Shown: piece by piece, positions 1 to 6,757 of the stretch
How the letters are laid out: each line of letters begins with the position of its first letter
Position numbering within the stretch: position 1 is the stretch's first letter
Assembly: GCA_027014065.1 (NCBI GenBank)
Contig: JALWEL010000122.1
Span: 1 to 10,655, forward strand
Source of the DNA: DHVE2 group archaeon
Lineage (GTDB): Archaea > Thermoplasmatota > Thermoplasmata > Thermoplasmatales > Aciduliprofundaceae
Direction of reading: 5' to 3'
DNA length: 10,655 nt
Made by a program: the position numbers and the translations under genes
Notes under the pieces: generated by a model
The model's input: the letters and a program-made list of their open reading frames with translations, nothing else
What the model was told of the DNA's origin: nothing
Databases searched by the model: none

Positions 1-1021
1 CGGCTCAATGTATACGCATCCTCCAGATATTGTGCTCAAAGCCTTTTTTAGATTTTACCAATCGAATTTGGGAAACCCCGGGCTTTACCCCGGCACGGCC
101 AAGATGGAGAAAGAAGTGGTTAAATTCTTGATTAAATTAACCCACGGTGGGCACTTCGGAAAGATTTTGAGCGGCGGAACGGAGGCAAACATCACGGCGC
201 TCTGGGCCGCCCGCGAGATGGGATTCAAGAAAATATTAACTACGGAAGATGTGCATTTCTCAGTTCTGAAGGCTGCCAATCTCCTCTCAATGGAAATTCA
301 ATTCGTAAGGATGAAAAATTTCGTTATAGATCCAAAGGACTTAGAGGAAAAAATGGAAGAAAATGCTGTTGTGGTGGCCACCGCAGGAACTACACCCTTG
401 GGGTACATCGACCCTGTGGAAAAAATCGGAAAGATTTGCTCCTCTTTTTCCTGCTTTCTGCACGTGGATGCGGCCTTCGGGGGCTTCGTTATTCCATTCC
501 TGTATCCGCAATTGAAATTCGGATTTCGAATTCCAGAGGTTAGAAGTGTAACCATAGATCCACACAAGATGGGTATGGCCCCATATCCCGCCGGGGGATT
601 AGTGACGAGGGAGAATATATTTGCTCGAATCTCCGTGGACGCCCCATACCTTATGGAAGGGAAAAGCGACTCATTGCTAGGAACGAGGCAGAGTGGGAGC
701 GTGGCCGCAAGCTATGCAGCAATTTTGCATTTCGGCTGGGAAGGGTATGAAAAAATAATTAAGGATTGCATGGAAAATGCCATTTACTTGGAAAAAAGAG
801 CACGTGAAGAGGGATTTCAAATCCTTGCAAGGCCCGTGCTCAACATAGTGAATATAGTGGTCGATAATGAAGAGCGAATAAAGAAAAAGCTTTTGAAACT
901 GGGCTGGGCAGTGTCGACGAATCCAAAGTACTCTTCAATAAGAATAGTTGTAATGCCCCACGTGAAAAAAGAAATAATCGATAAATTTTTAGAAAATTTA
1001 AAAAAATTGGGAGTTACTTGA
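1..1021 (+). CDS. mfnA: MfnA-family PLP-dependent L-amino acid decarboxylase (5' end outside window)
   Basis: Group II pyridoxal-phosphate decarboxylase of the MfnA type. In methanogens this family makes tyramine from tyrosine for methanofuran; in Thermococcales the homologue decarboxylates aspartate to beta-alanine for coenzyme A. Nothing here points to a methanogen, so aspartate decarboxylation is the likelier role (inference). Counting from the ATG at 8: SGGTEAN at 55-61 (phosphate-binding region), H83 (expected to stack on the PLP ring), HVDAAFGG at 152-159 with D154 facing the pyridine nitrogen, and IDPHK with K187 as the Schiff-base lysine. The reading frame is open to the window edge, and the residues just before this ATG read Gly-Ser, as in the GSM motif inside known MfnA proteins. 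The ATG at 8 is therefore internal, and roughly 30 N-terminal residues lie upstream. The 3' end overlaps porB tail to tail. Confidence 0.9.
   Translation, partial: GSMYTHPPDIVLKAFFRFYQSNLGNPGLYPGTAKMEKEVVKFLIKLTHGGHFGKILSGGTEANITALWAAREMGFKKILTTEDVHFSVLKAANLLSMEIQFVRMKNFVIDPKDLEEKMEENAVVVATAGTTPLGYIDPVEKIGKICSSFSCFLHVDAAFGGFVIPFLYPQLKFGFRIPEVRSVTIDPHKMGMAPYPAGGLVTRENIFARISVDAPYLMEGKSDSLLGTRQSGSVAASYAAILHFGWEGYEKIIKDCMENAIYLEKRAREEGFQILARPVLNIVNIVVDNEERIKKKLLKLGWAVSTNPKYSSIRIVVMPHVKKEIIDKFLENLKKLGVT
999..1007 (-). terminator. Oligo-T tract downstream of the por operon
   Basis: On the minus strand a run of seven T (bases 1000-1006), followed by further T-rich sequence, begins seven bases after the porB stop codon. 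Archaeal RNA polymerase terminates on oligo-T without a hairpin, so this is a plausible end of the por transcript. It lies inside the last codons of the convergent decarboxylase gene, where the same bases encode Lys-rich residues. Confidence 0.4.
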
Positions 1022-1913
1022 TGTAATGTTTCCCGTATTTCTCCCACCATGCGTTTACATCGTCCTGCAGTTTCTTTATGTACTCTGGATGCTTGAAGAG
1101 GTGCCTGAACCTTCCCTGCATCTTAAGGTACTCTTCGACGGGCTTGAACTCCTTAGGCTTGTAGGTTATTCTCATGTTCTCTATGTCCCCATCTATTATC
1201 TCGTAGAGGGGGAACAAACCGGTGTCGGATGCCAGGCGGAGAATCTCAATAGTCTTGCTCGGGTCATGCCTCCACCCCGTTGTACATGAGGAAAGAACAT
1301 GCAGGAATCTCGGGCCATCGTAGCTCATGGCCTTCTCCACTTTCTTCTTGAAATCCTGGAACATGGCGGGATTTGCAGTGGCAACGTAGCTCGCGTTGTG
1401 GGCAGCGATTATCTTAGCAATCGGTTTCTTGGGCCTCAATTTACCAATGGGGTTCGCTTCGCCCACCTTGCTGGTGGTAGTCCATGCGCCCCAAGGTGTG
1501 GCTCCGCTTCTCTGTATTCCCGTGTTCATGTACGCCTCGTTGTCGTACAGCACGTAAAGTACATTGTGACCTCTTTCAACCATTCCACTGAGCGCCTGAA
1601 AACCTATATCCACTGTTCCGCCGTCTCCGCCGAAAACGATTATATTTGTCTTCTCTCCCTTCGCCTTCACGGCCGCTTCCACACCGCTGGCAGCCGCGGC
1701 CGCGTTCTCGAAGGCCACGTGAAGCCATGGAACCTTCCAAGAAGTCCTCGGATACGCAGTGGTAGCCACTTCCAAACATCCTGTGGCATTGACCACGATT
1801 GTATTGGGCCCGGCTATTTTGAGAACCCACTTAACTATGATGGGTGCCGCGCACCCGGCGCACATTCCGTGGCCCGGTGCGAAAAATTCCTCATCTTCGT
1901 ATTGATTCTTCAT
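1014..1913 (-). CDS. porB: Pyruvate:ferredoxin oxidoreductase beta subunit (TPP-binding)
   Basis: Beta subunit of a four-subunit archaeal 2-oxoacid:ferredoxin oxidoreductase, a cytoplasmic enzyme that converts pyruvate and CoA to acetyl-CoA, CO2 and reduced ferredoxin. It carries thiamine pyrophosphate and one [4Fe-4S] cluster. Visible residues: CAGC at 18-21, C46 and C210 as the four cluster ligands, and the TPP motif from GGDGG at 95-99 to YDNEAYMNTG at 123-132. The 299-residue length is normal for the family, and the N-terminus and mid-part resemble Pyrococcus PorB. A strong ribosome site (GGAGGG, 1920-1925 on the minus strand) lies six bases before the ATG, which overlaps the porA stop by 4 bp (ATGA), so translation is probably coupled. 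Pyruvate is the expected substrate, but a branched-chain 2-oxoacid (VOR) cannot be excluded from sequence alone. Confidence 0.93.
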   Translation of the reverse strand: MKNQYEDEEFFAPGHGMCAGCAAPIIVKWVLKIAGPNTIVVNATGCLEVATTAYPRTSWKVPWLHVAFENAAAAASGVEAAVKAKGEKTNIIVFGGDGGTVDIGFQALSGMVERGHNVLYVLYDNEAYMNTGIQRSGATPWGAWTTTSKVGEANPIGKLRPKKPIAKIIAAHNASYVATANPAMFQDFKKKVEKAMSYDGPRFLHVLSSCTTGWRHDPSKTIEILRLASDTGLFPLYEIIDGDIENMRITYKPKEFKPVEEYLKMQGRFRHLFKHPEYIKKLQDDVNAWWEKYGKHYIK

Positions 1914-3109
1914 TGCAATCCCTCCGCTTTGTAAACGGCTTCTTTATTCACGTCAATCCAATTCACCTCGTCCACATCCTCTTTGAGCGCTTTCTCGGCG
2001 AGATCAAGAACCGCTTGGTATGTGTTGAATGTTATGTCCCTTCCGCCGAGACCAACGATGAAATCCACGATCTTCGGCTTCTCCTTGAGATTTGCGAATG
2101 TTGCGCCTAATTCCGCATATACGGCGCCCCCGAATCCGAAGGATATGTTGCGCTCCATCACAGCCACCACTTTAACACCCTTCAACGCCTCTATGAGTTC
2201 TTCCTTGGGGAATGGCCTGAAGGTTGTTATCTTCAGCAGTCCAACTTTCTTACCCTTTCCCCTCATTCTCTTCACGAATTCCCTTGCGGTTCCACTCATG
2301 GAACCCATGGTAACGAGAACAATATCCGCGTCTTCCACGAACTCCGGATTTACCTTTCTGTACTTTCTTCCGAATTTCTCCTCAAATTCCTTGAAGACTT
2401 CATCTATTACCTTCTTAGCCCTCTCCATGGCAACCCATTGCCCGAACTTGAACTCCATGTAGTGCTCCGGGAATCCGAAAGACCCGAGGGTGGCAGGCTT
2501 GTCAGGATCAAGAGTTACGTAATTTGGCTTGAACTCGCCCACGAATTCGTCCACTTCGCTCTGTTCGGGCATCTCCACAGGCTCCACGGTATGCGTAAGA
2601 ACAAAAGCATCCAAACCCACCATTGCGGGAAGCATCACGCGATTGTCCTCGGCGATTTTGAATGCCATTATTCCTAAGTCGAGGCCTTCCTGATTGTTCT
2701 CTCCGTAGAACTGAAGCCAGCCCGCATCGCGCTGGGCCATCATGTCCTGATGGTCACACCAGATATTGATAGGTGCGCTCAAAGCTCGATTTCCTATACC
2801 CATAACTATGGGCAATCGCATACCCGACGCGATGAAAAGAACCTCGTGCATTAAAGCAAGGCCCTGAGAGGCCGTGGCCGTTCCAACTCGAACACCCTTT
2901 GCGCTTGCACCTATTGCAGCGCTTATTGCGCTGTGCTCGCTCTCCACGGGCACAAATTCCGCCTTCATCTCGCCATTGGCTATGAACTCGCTTATCTTCT
3001 CTGGGACAAGGGTTGAAGGTGTAATAGGGTACGCCGGAATCACCTGAACCCTTGCCAGCTTGAACGCGTACGCTATCGATTCATTTCCTCTAAGCATTAT
3101 CTTAGTCAT
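1910..3109 (-). CDS. porA: Pyruvate:ferredoxin oxidoreductase alpha subunit
   Basis: Alpha subunit, combining the TPP pyrimidine-binding domain and the transketolase C-terminal-like domain of pyruvate:ferredoxin oxidoreductase. The 2-oxoacid and TPP contacts visible are YPITPST at 27-33, VESEHSAISAAIGAS at 55-69 with E56 as the expected activating glutamate for the TPP ring, and R98 in the SGMRLP segment, which corresponds to the substrate-carboxylate arginine region of the family. At 399 residues it has the usual archaeal length. The ATG follows the porD stop codon directly (TAAATG on the minus strand), with a GGAGG ribosome site just inside the end of porD. The alpha and beta subunits together form the active site. 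The gene order gamma-delta-alpha-beta matches Thermococcales por operons. Confidence 0.93.
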   Translation of the reverse strand: MTKIMLRGNESIAYAFKLARVQVIPAYPITPSTLVPEKISEFIANGEMKAEFVPVESEHSAISAAIGASAKGVRVGTATASQGLALMHEVLFIASGMRLPIVMGIGNRALSAPINIWCDHQDMMAQRDAGWLQFYGENNQEGLDLGIMAFKIAEDNRVMLPAMVGLDAFVLTHTVEPVEMPEQSEVDEFVGEFKPNYVTLDPDKPATLGSFGFPEHYMEFKFGQWVAMERAKKVIDEVFKEFEEKFGRKYRKVNPEFVEDADIVLVTMGSMSGTAREFVKRMRGKGKKVGLLKITTFRPFPKEELIEALKGVKVVAVMERNISFGFGGAVYAELGATFANLKEKPKIVDFIVGLGGRDITFNTYQAVLDLAEKALKEDVDEVNWIDVNKEAVYKAEGLQ

Positions 3110-3427
3110 TTATCTCTCCTCCATCACAAAATCTATTGCTTTTACAGGGCATTCATTATAGCATATTCCGCAACCTTTGCAGTAATCGTAGTCGATCACG
3201 GGCACAGGCAATCTCTTTATCGCATCTTTCGGTGCCTCGTATTTTTTCTTCTCTTCTTCATCTTTCACCTTAAATATTGCAGGCTCAGGGCAGAACTGCC
3301 AGCAAATCATACATCGTATGCATTTCTCGTAGTTTATCACGGGCTTGAAGACTCTCCACGAGCCCGTCTTGTTTTCCATCGAGTTTCCGGGTTCGGTTAT
3401 AACTCCACCTCTTGTTATCATTTCCAT
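3110..3427 (-). CDS. porD: Pyruvate:ferredoxin oxidoreductase delta subunit (2x[4Fe-4S] ferredoxin-like)
   Basis: Small electron-transfer subunit that passes electrons from the TPP-bound intermediate and the beta-subunit cluster to free ferredoxin. Two complete CxxCxxCxxxC-P motifs are visible: C36, C39, C42, C46 and C83, C86, C89, C93, each followed by proline, as in bacterial-type 2[4Fe-4S] ferredoxins. A charged Lys/Glu-rich linker (about residues 53-72) separates them. The length of 105 residues is typical for PorD. The start chosen has a GGTGGTGA-type ribosome site a few bases upstream; an in-frame ATG two codons later (M3) is an equal possibility. The gap to porG is only 3 bp, so the two are co-transcribed. 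Confidence 0.93.
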   Translation of the reverse strand: MEMITRGGVITEPGNSMENKTGSWRVFKPVINYEKCIRCMICWQFCPEPAIFKVKDEEEKKKYEAPKDAIKRLPVPVIDYDYCKGCGICYNECPVKAIDFVMEER

Positions 3428-3430
3428 ATT

Positions 3431-3982
3431 TCACCACCCCAGTACGGTTTTTTCGTAAGCATCCTTCGCAGCCAGAGCGTTTTCCTCCTTCTTCGCAGGA
3501 GCGTTTTCCCTGATTGCCTCCAGGATGTAATCGATCTTCACGTTCCCCACGGCCCTGGAATAAGCGCCTAGAATTGCAGTGTTCACTATGGGCGCCGCCT
3601 GAGAGCCCAACTTGTGATTCAACGCTATTTCCGTCGCATTAACCGTTGCCACTTTGAATCCGGGGAAGTCGAAGTCCTCGGGCTTCTTGGATGTGTTGAT
3701 AATTATTATTCCCCCTTCTTTCAAACCTTTGGTTACGTCGACCACTGCCATTAGTGTGGGGTCTAAGACTACTATTGCATCCGGGTTATAAACGTTCATG
3801 CGCAAGTCGATTCTCTTATCGTCGATCCTCGTGAATGCCTGCACAGGCGCACCTCTTCTTTCGACTCCGAAGTACGGAAACGCCTGCGAGTAAAATCCCT
3901 GTTTCATTGCAGCAATAGCCAGGATGTTCGCCGCAGTAACGGCGCCCTGACCGCCTCTTCCGTGAAACCTTACCTCGTACAT
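3431..3982 (-). CDS. porG: Pyruvate:ferredoxin oxidoreductase gamma subunit
   Basis: Gamma subunit, the first gene of the por operon. It carries the glycine-rich GRGGQGAVTAANILA segment at residues 8-22 that marks the 2-oxoacid:acceptor oxidoreductase gamma domain, followed by the FPYFGVERRGAPVQAF stretch conserved in PorG/VorG. At 183 residues it is of normal length. No Shine-Dalgarno sequence precedes the ATG. Instead a TATA-like element lies about 28 bases upstream, which suggests a leaderless or nearly leaderless mRNA for the first gene, while the internal genes use ribosome sites. The gamma subunit takes part in CoA binding in the related enzymes (family knowledge). Confidence 0.93.
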   Translation of the reverse strand: MYEVRFHGRGGQGAVTAANILAIAAMKQGFYSQAFPYFGVERRGAPVQAFTRIDDKRIDLRMNVYNPDAIVVLDPTLMAVVDVTKGLKEGGIIIINTSKKPEDFDFPGFKVATVNATEIALNHKLGSQAAPIVNTAILGAYSRAVGNVKIDYILEAIRENAPAKKEENALAAKDAYEKTVLGW

Positions 3983-4004
3983 GCGGAAGGGTATGCGAAC
4001 ATAG

Positions 4005-4014
4005 CCTTAAATCT
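4005..4014 (-). promoter_or_regulatory. Promoter of porGDAB (TATA-like box)
   Basis: On the minus strand the sequence reads AGATTTAAGG, preceded by a purine-rich GGAGAA stretch that could serve as BRE. Its centre is about 27 bases from the porG ATG, so transcription would begin within a few bases of the start codon. Confidence 0.5.
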
Positions 4015-4020
4015 TTCTCC

Positions 4021-4036
4021 CAATAAAAAATAAAAG
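4021..4036 (-). terminator. Oligo-T terminator after the sedolisin gene
   Basis: About six bases past the peptidase stop codon the minus strand reads CTTTTATTTTTTATTG, a classic archaeal T-rich terminator. It sits immediately before the por promoter and would separate the two transcripts. Confidence 0.55.
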
Positions 4037-4042
4037 GGGGTA

Positions 4043-6529
4043 TTAATTCCGCAACCGCTCTCTCCTTCTGTAAATTACCGCTATGCCTATTGTCATCCCA
4101 GCCACGATCACCGATAAGCCAGTGCTCTGAAACTCCGGTACATTCTCGCCCACCTGTAAAGTCAGAGTAAGGTTGTAGGTGAGATTCCCATATTGTCCGG
4201 TGCTCGCATTGTAGGTATGCGCTACAACGTAGATTGTATAAATTCCCGTGGATGTGGAAGATGTTGTGGCTATGGTTAGCTGTAGATTCGATGATGCTGT
4301 AGAGTTGTCCTCCCACCCGGGGGCATCCACATACTCTTTATCAAAGCTACCCATTGCTCCCGATGGTAACCCGTATACCTCGAAATGTCCTACGGTGGTG
4401 TTCCATCCGTAGGGGAACCACACCTTCAGGTGAAACACTCCGGATGAGCCGGGATTTACCACTAATTTCGCTTCCTCACTTGTTATTCTGAATCCTATGT
4501 CGTGGATGAAATTCCAGGCGTTTATAGTACCCCATCCAGTGGGCATATCGTAGCCAACCTTAGGGGGTGCAGGATACGAAGAGGGATACACCTCTGTGAT
4601 ATCTGTGAAAGGCGGAGAATCTGAGTACATACCGTTGTGGTAGAAATCGTACCCCAAATGGTATATTGTGGGTGCAAAGAACCCGAACCCTCTTACTCCG
4701 TATTCTCTTCCGTAGTACTCCGCCATATCAGCGAATATTCCGGCCATTACCGGAGAAGACACAGAGGTACCTGCAATGCCTCCCCCCTGAGCATACCACA
4801 CATTTGATTGCAACCCGAATAACGATTGCACAGAGGTGAGAATAATCGTTCTGTTTCCTATCGCGGATATGTCCGCTGTTACCCTGCCACCCCAACCTGT
4901 TCCGATGGTCTCGTTTTGCCACGATGGCTCAGGGTACGCGCTTGTAACTCCGCACTCAGTACCACTTGTCTGGGTTCCGAATAGAGACTGAACTATGTCA
5001 TACCACACGTACTCCGCAAATCTGGGATTGCTTTTATCCAAATTTTCGGCTTTCAGCGGCACATCGGAGGGCAGAGTATCTGAATTATCCACCCCGTTGG
5101 GTACCAAGGTTGTACCGCCTATGGCCAGAAATCCATAATTATCGAATGCGGCTTCCGCGGGCCACGATGGTGTGTTGTTTCCAGCATCACCGCTGGACGC
5201 GAGAACGGATACACCCAAAGCGTTGAGGGCTTTCACATCGCTCATTGTAACCGAATTTGCGGAATTCATTGAGTAATTGCCAACTGCACCCCAGGAATTG
5301 CTGACAGCCACTAACGGTCTGTCGGTCATTTCAGCAAGGGTATTCAGTATGTAATTGTACTCCTGATCAGGAAAATCTTCCTCTCCAGGAACGCTTGTGG
5401 ATTGAAATCCATTGCTGTAATAACTGCCATTGCTGTACACCAGAGTGACATTGACGCCGGGAGCTAATGTGCCCACCATCTCCAAGTCAAGCTCGTTTTC
5501 CACATTCACATTTCCATCCACATCGCTGCTCGGAGGTGCCGCCTGAGGATTGGGGGAATACCACCCAATCTCGGAAGTTTTCTCTCCAATTTCACTTTGA
5601 AGTTCTTGCTGGATCCAATCGGGCGTGACATCCTGATAATAGGTGAGCACGTTGGAGCGATCAAAGGGTGCAAATTGATATCCGGTGGAGTTTGTACCCT
5701 CCCAGAGAACTGTGGCAACTCTCACGTGGGTGGGAAATATGTGCTGCGAACTCTCCGCTCCGCTCGCCGAATTGTTAAAGAGTTTCGTCACCCCGTAAAT
5801 GTATTCTAAATCCGCACCGGTTAGACCCCTAACATATGAGGGCGCGGATGAGCCGTAAAGCGCCTGGGATGAAGAATCGGCGGTGTTTGTGTCTGTCCAG
5901 AAATTGAGGTGGAACACCCTGGCCGAATTAATTCCGTCGATGCCAATTATATAGGGCGCTAAATTGGCGGGTATTTCAGGGGGAGAAATCGGAGCGTAAT
6001 AATACTTTTTGAGGAAAATTCCATCTCCCCTGTACACCCCAAATTTGACACCGAATACTCTGCCTATGTTTCCCATCGTATCATGTATGGTTACAGCATT
6101 TCGAAGGGGCGTGGTTGATTTTATATGGAGCCCGTTTTCCTTTAACCATGAAATAAGAGCGTTGTAAATCTCCTCTGGAGGTGCGTATTGCTCTTTGAAT
6201 TCTTCCCACGTATAAAAATGCTGGTACATCGGGGAATGAGGGTCATTCATATTTTTGAGCATATCATCAAGCTGAGCTTCGTTTCTCCACTTCAGCCCAA
6301 TGGTTACATCTATTTTTTCATCTGGATTGGCGTATCTAACAAACTTCGACGGATTCGACAGTTCTCTGTTGTAACTTTTCTCGAAAGGCACCGGTTCTCC
6401 CAGTACAAAGCCACTCGGGGTTATGTGCTGTTGAGGTGCGAGCAATAGCAAAAGGCTGGCCGTTATAACAAAAGTGACCACCGCCACAGACAGAACCCCA
6501 ATTTTTTTCTTTTTTCCGTTCGAAATCAT
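4043..6529 (-). CDS. Secreted sedolisin/kumamolisin-type (S53) serine-carboxyl peptidase with C-terminal membrane anchor
   Basis: Exported endopeptidase of 828 residues, family S53, typically active at acid pH. Domains in order: basic N-terminus with a hydrophobic export segment (about 10-31); pro-kumamolisin activation domain (about 45-205) ending in VFHLNF; catalytic domain (about 240-676); beta-rich C-terminal domain (about 680-795) with several N-x-S/T sites; VPEF at 797-800, a membrane helix (about 803-820) and a basic tail RRRERLRN. Catalytic residues by motif: E344 and D348 (E-x-x-x-D), D448 in SSGDAG, S589 in AGTSVSSP. The family calcium site fits D643-I644 and GYDMPTGWG at 659-667. 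The protease would be held on the outer face of the membrane to digest external protein. A GGGGTGA ribosome-like site precedes the ATG. No peptidase partner is adjacent; the gene appears monocistronic. Confidence 0.92.
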   Translation of the reverse strand: MISNGKKKKIGVLSVAVVTFVITASLLLLLAPQQHITPSGFVLGEPVPFEKSYNRELSNPSKFVRYANPDEKIDVTIGLKWRNEAQLDDMLKNMNDPHSPMYQHFYTWEEFKEQYAPPEEIYNALISWLKENGLHIKSTTPLRNAVTIHDTMGNIGRVFGVKFGVYRGDGIFLKKYYYAPISPPEIPANLAPYIIGIDGINSARVFHLNFWTDTNTADSSSQALYGSSAPSYVRGLTGADLEYIYGVTKLFNNSASGAESSQHIFPTHVRVATVLWEGTNSTGYQFAPFDRSNVLTYYQDVTPDWIQQELQSEIGEKTSEIGWYSPNPQAAPPSSDVDGNVNVENELDLEMVGTLAPGVNVTLVYSNGSYYSNGFQSTSVPGEEDFPDQEYNYILNTLAEMTDRPLVAVSNSWGAVGNYSMNSANSVTMSDVKALNALGVSVLASSGDAGNNTPSWPAEAAFDNYGFLAIGGTTLVPNGVDNSDTLPSDVPLKAENLDKSNPRFAEYVWYDIVQSLFGTQTSGTECGVTSAYPEPSWQNETIGTGWGGRVTADISAIGNRTIILTSVQSLFGLQSNVWYAQGGGIAGTSVSSPVMAGIFADMAEYYGREYGVRGFGFFAPTIYHLGYDFYHNGMYSDSPPFTDITEVYPSSYPAPPKVGYDMPTGWGTINAWNFIHDIGFRITSEEAKLVVNPGSSGVFHLKVWFPYGWNTTVGHFEVYGLPSGAMGSFDKEYVDAPGWEDNSTASSNLQLTIATTSSTSTGIYTIYVVAHTYNASTGQYGNLTYNLTLTLQVGENVPEFQSTGLSVIVAGMTIGIAVIYRRRERLRN

Positions 6530-6550
6530 AATTTCACCCCTACCCGCATG

Positions 6551-6570
6551 CTTAAATAAATATAAAAAAA
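6551..6570 (-). promoter_or_regulatory. Promoter of the sedolisin gene
   Basis: The minus strand is T/A-rich here and contains both TTTATAT (about 6558-6567) and TATTTAAG (6551-6558). Either would place the transcript start between the ATG at 6529 and about 11 bases before it. It is divergent from, and only about 30 bp away from, the promoter of the structured RNA on the plus strand. Confidence 0.5.
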
Positions 6571-6590
6571 TATTGCCTTATCTACCCTTA

Positions 6591-6606
6591 GGAAAAAGTA
6601 TATATG
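6591..6606 (+). promoter_or_regulatory. BRE/TATA promoter of the H/ACA-like RNA
   Basis: The plus strand reads GGAAAAAGTATATATG: a purine-rich BRE followed by TATATATG at 6599-6606. The centre of the TATA box is about 24 bases from 6626, where the first RNA stem begins, which is the normal archaeal TATA-to-start distance. No reading frame follows it, so a non-coding product is the natural explanation. Confidence 0.65.
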
Positions 6607-6625
6607 CAAAGCGAGAATGAATGAA

Positions 6626-6757
6626 CGGCATCAGGGCCCCCGGCAGAGGGTGATGTGTCATCGCACCGTGAAGCACGGGCCAGATGATGCCGCATAAAAA
6701 CCCCCGACAGGGTCAGGCACCTTGAACTATGAGAGGTGCTGTTAATGTCGGGGGATA
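6626..6757 (+). ncRNA. Probable double-hairpin H/ACA pseudouridylation guide RNA
   Basis: Two consecutive hairpins fill the gap between the peptidase and trkH. Hairpin 1: outer stem CGGCATCA (6626-6633) with TGATGCCG (6685-6692). Hinge CATAAAAA contains ATAAAA (6694-6699), fitting the H-box form ANANNA. Hairpin 2: outer stem CCCCCGAC (6701-6708) with GTCGGGGG (6747-6754); pocket strands AGGGTCA (6709-6715) and GTTAAT (6741-6746); upper stem 6716-6723 with 6733-6740; then GA (6724-6725) opposite GA (6731-6732), giving tandem sheared G.A pairs as in an L7Ae-binding K-loop; then ATA (6755-6757) as ANA box, 14 nt below the upper stem as the family requires. Such RNAs guide Cbf5-Nop10-Gar1-L7Ae to uridines in rRNA. 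The exact 3' end is not visible. An alternative is that part of this is a terminator or 3' UTR of trkH on the other strand. Confidence 0.68.

Noticed and set aside
1299..1934. Long plus-strand open frame opposite porB
   Set aside because: It mirrors porB on the other strand, has no ribosome site or recognisable domain, and porB is fully conserved.
1983..2462. Plus-strand open frame opposite porA
   Set aside because: Shadow of the porA codons; low-complexity Ser/Pro/Phe-rich product with no family features.
3816..4316. Minus-strand open frame spanning the sedolisin-porG junction
   Set aside because: It runs out of frame through two well-supported genes and across a terminator and promoter.
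6645..6651. AGAGGGT in hairpin 1 is complementary to ACCCUCU, which I recall as the 3' side of helix 69, suggesting a guide for E. coli position 1917
   Set aside because: The necessary second guide strand (a UAG-like sequence after the upper stem) is missing and these bases are used in the hairpin itself. Probably chance.
6684..6690. ATGATGC resembles C/D-guide box C (RUGAUGA)
   Set aside because: There is no box D (CUGA) at a suitable distance and the bases are half of a strong stem.
6626..6692. A tRNA gene, because 6627-6633 and 6685-6691 form a perfect 7-bp acceptor-like stem
   Set aside because: The segment is only about 65 nt, has no T-arm GTTCGA-like sequence, no anticodon arm, and the hairpin next to the 3' strand has a triloop. 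The H/ACA reading explains it better.
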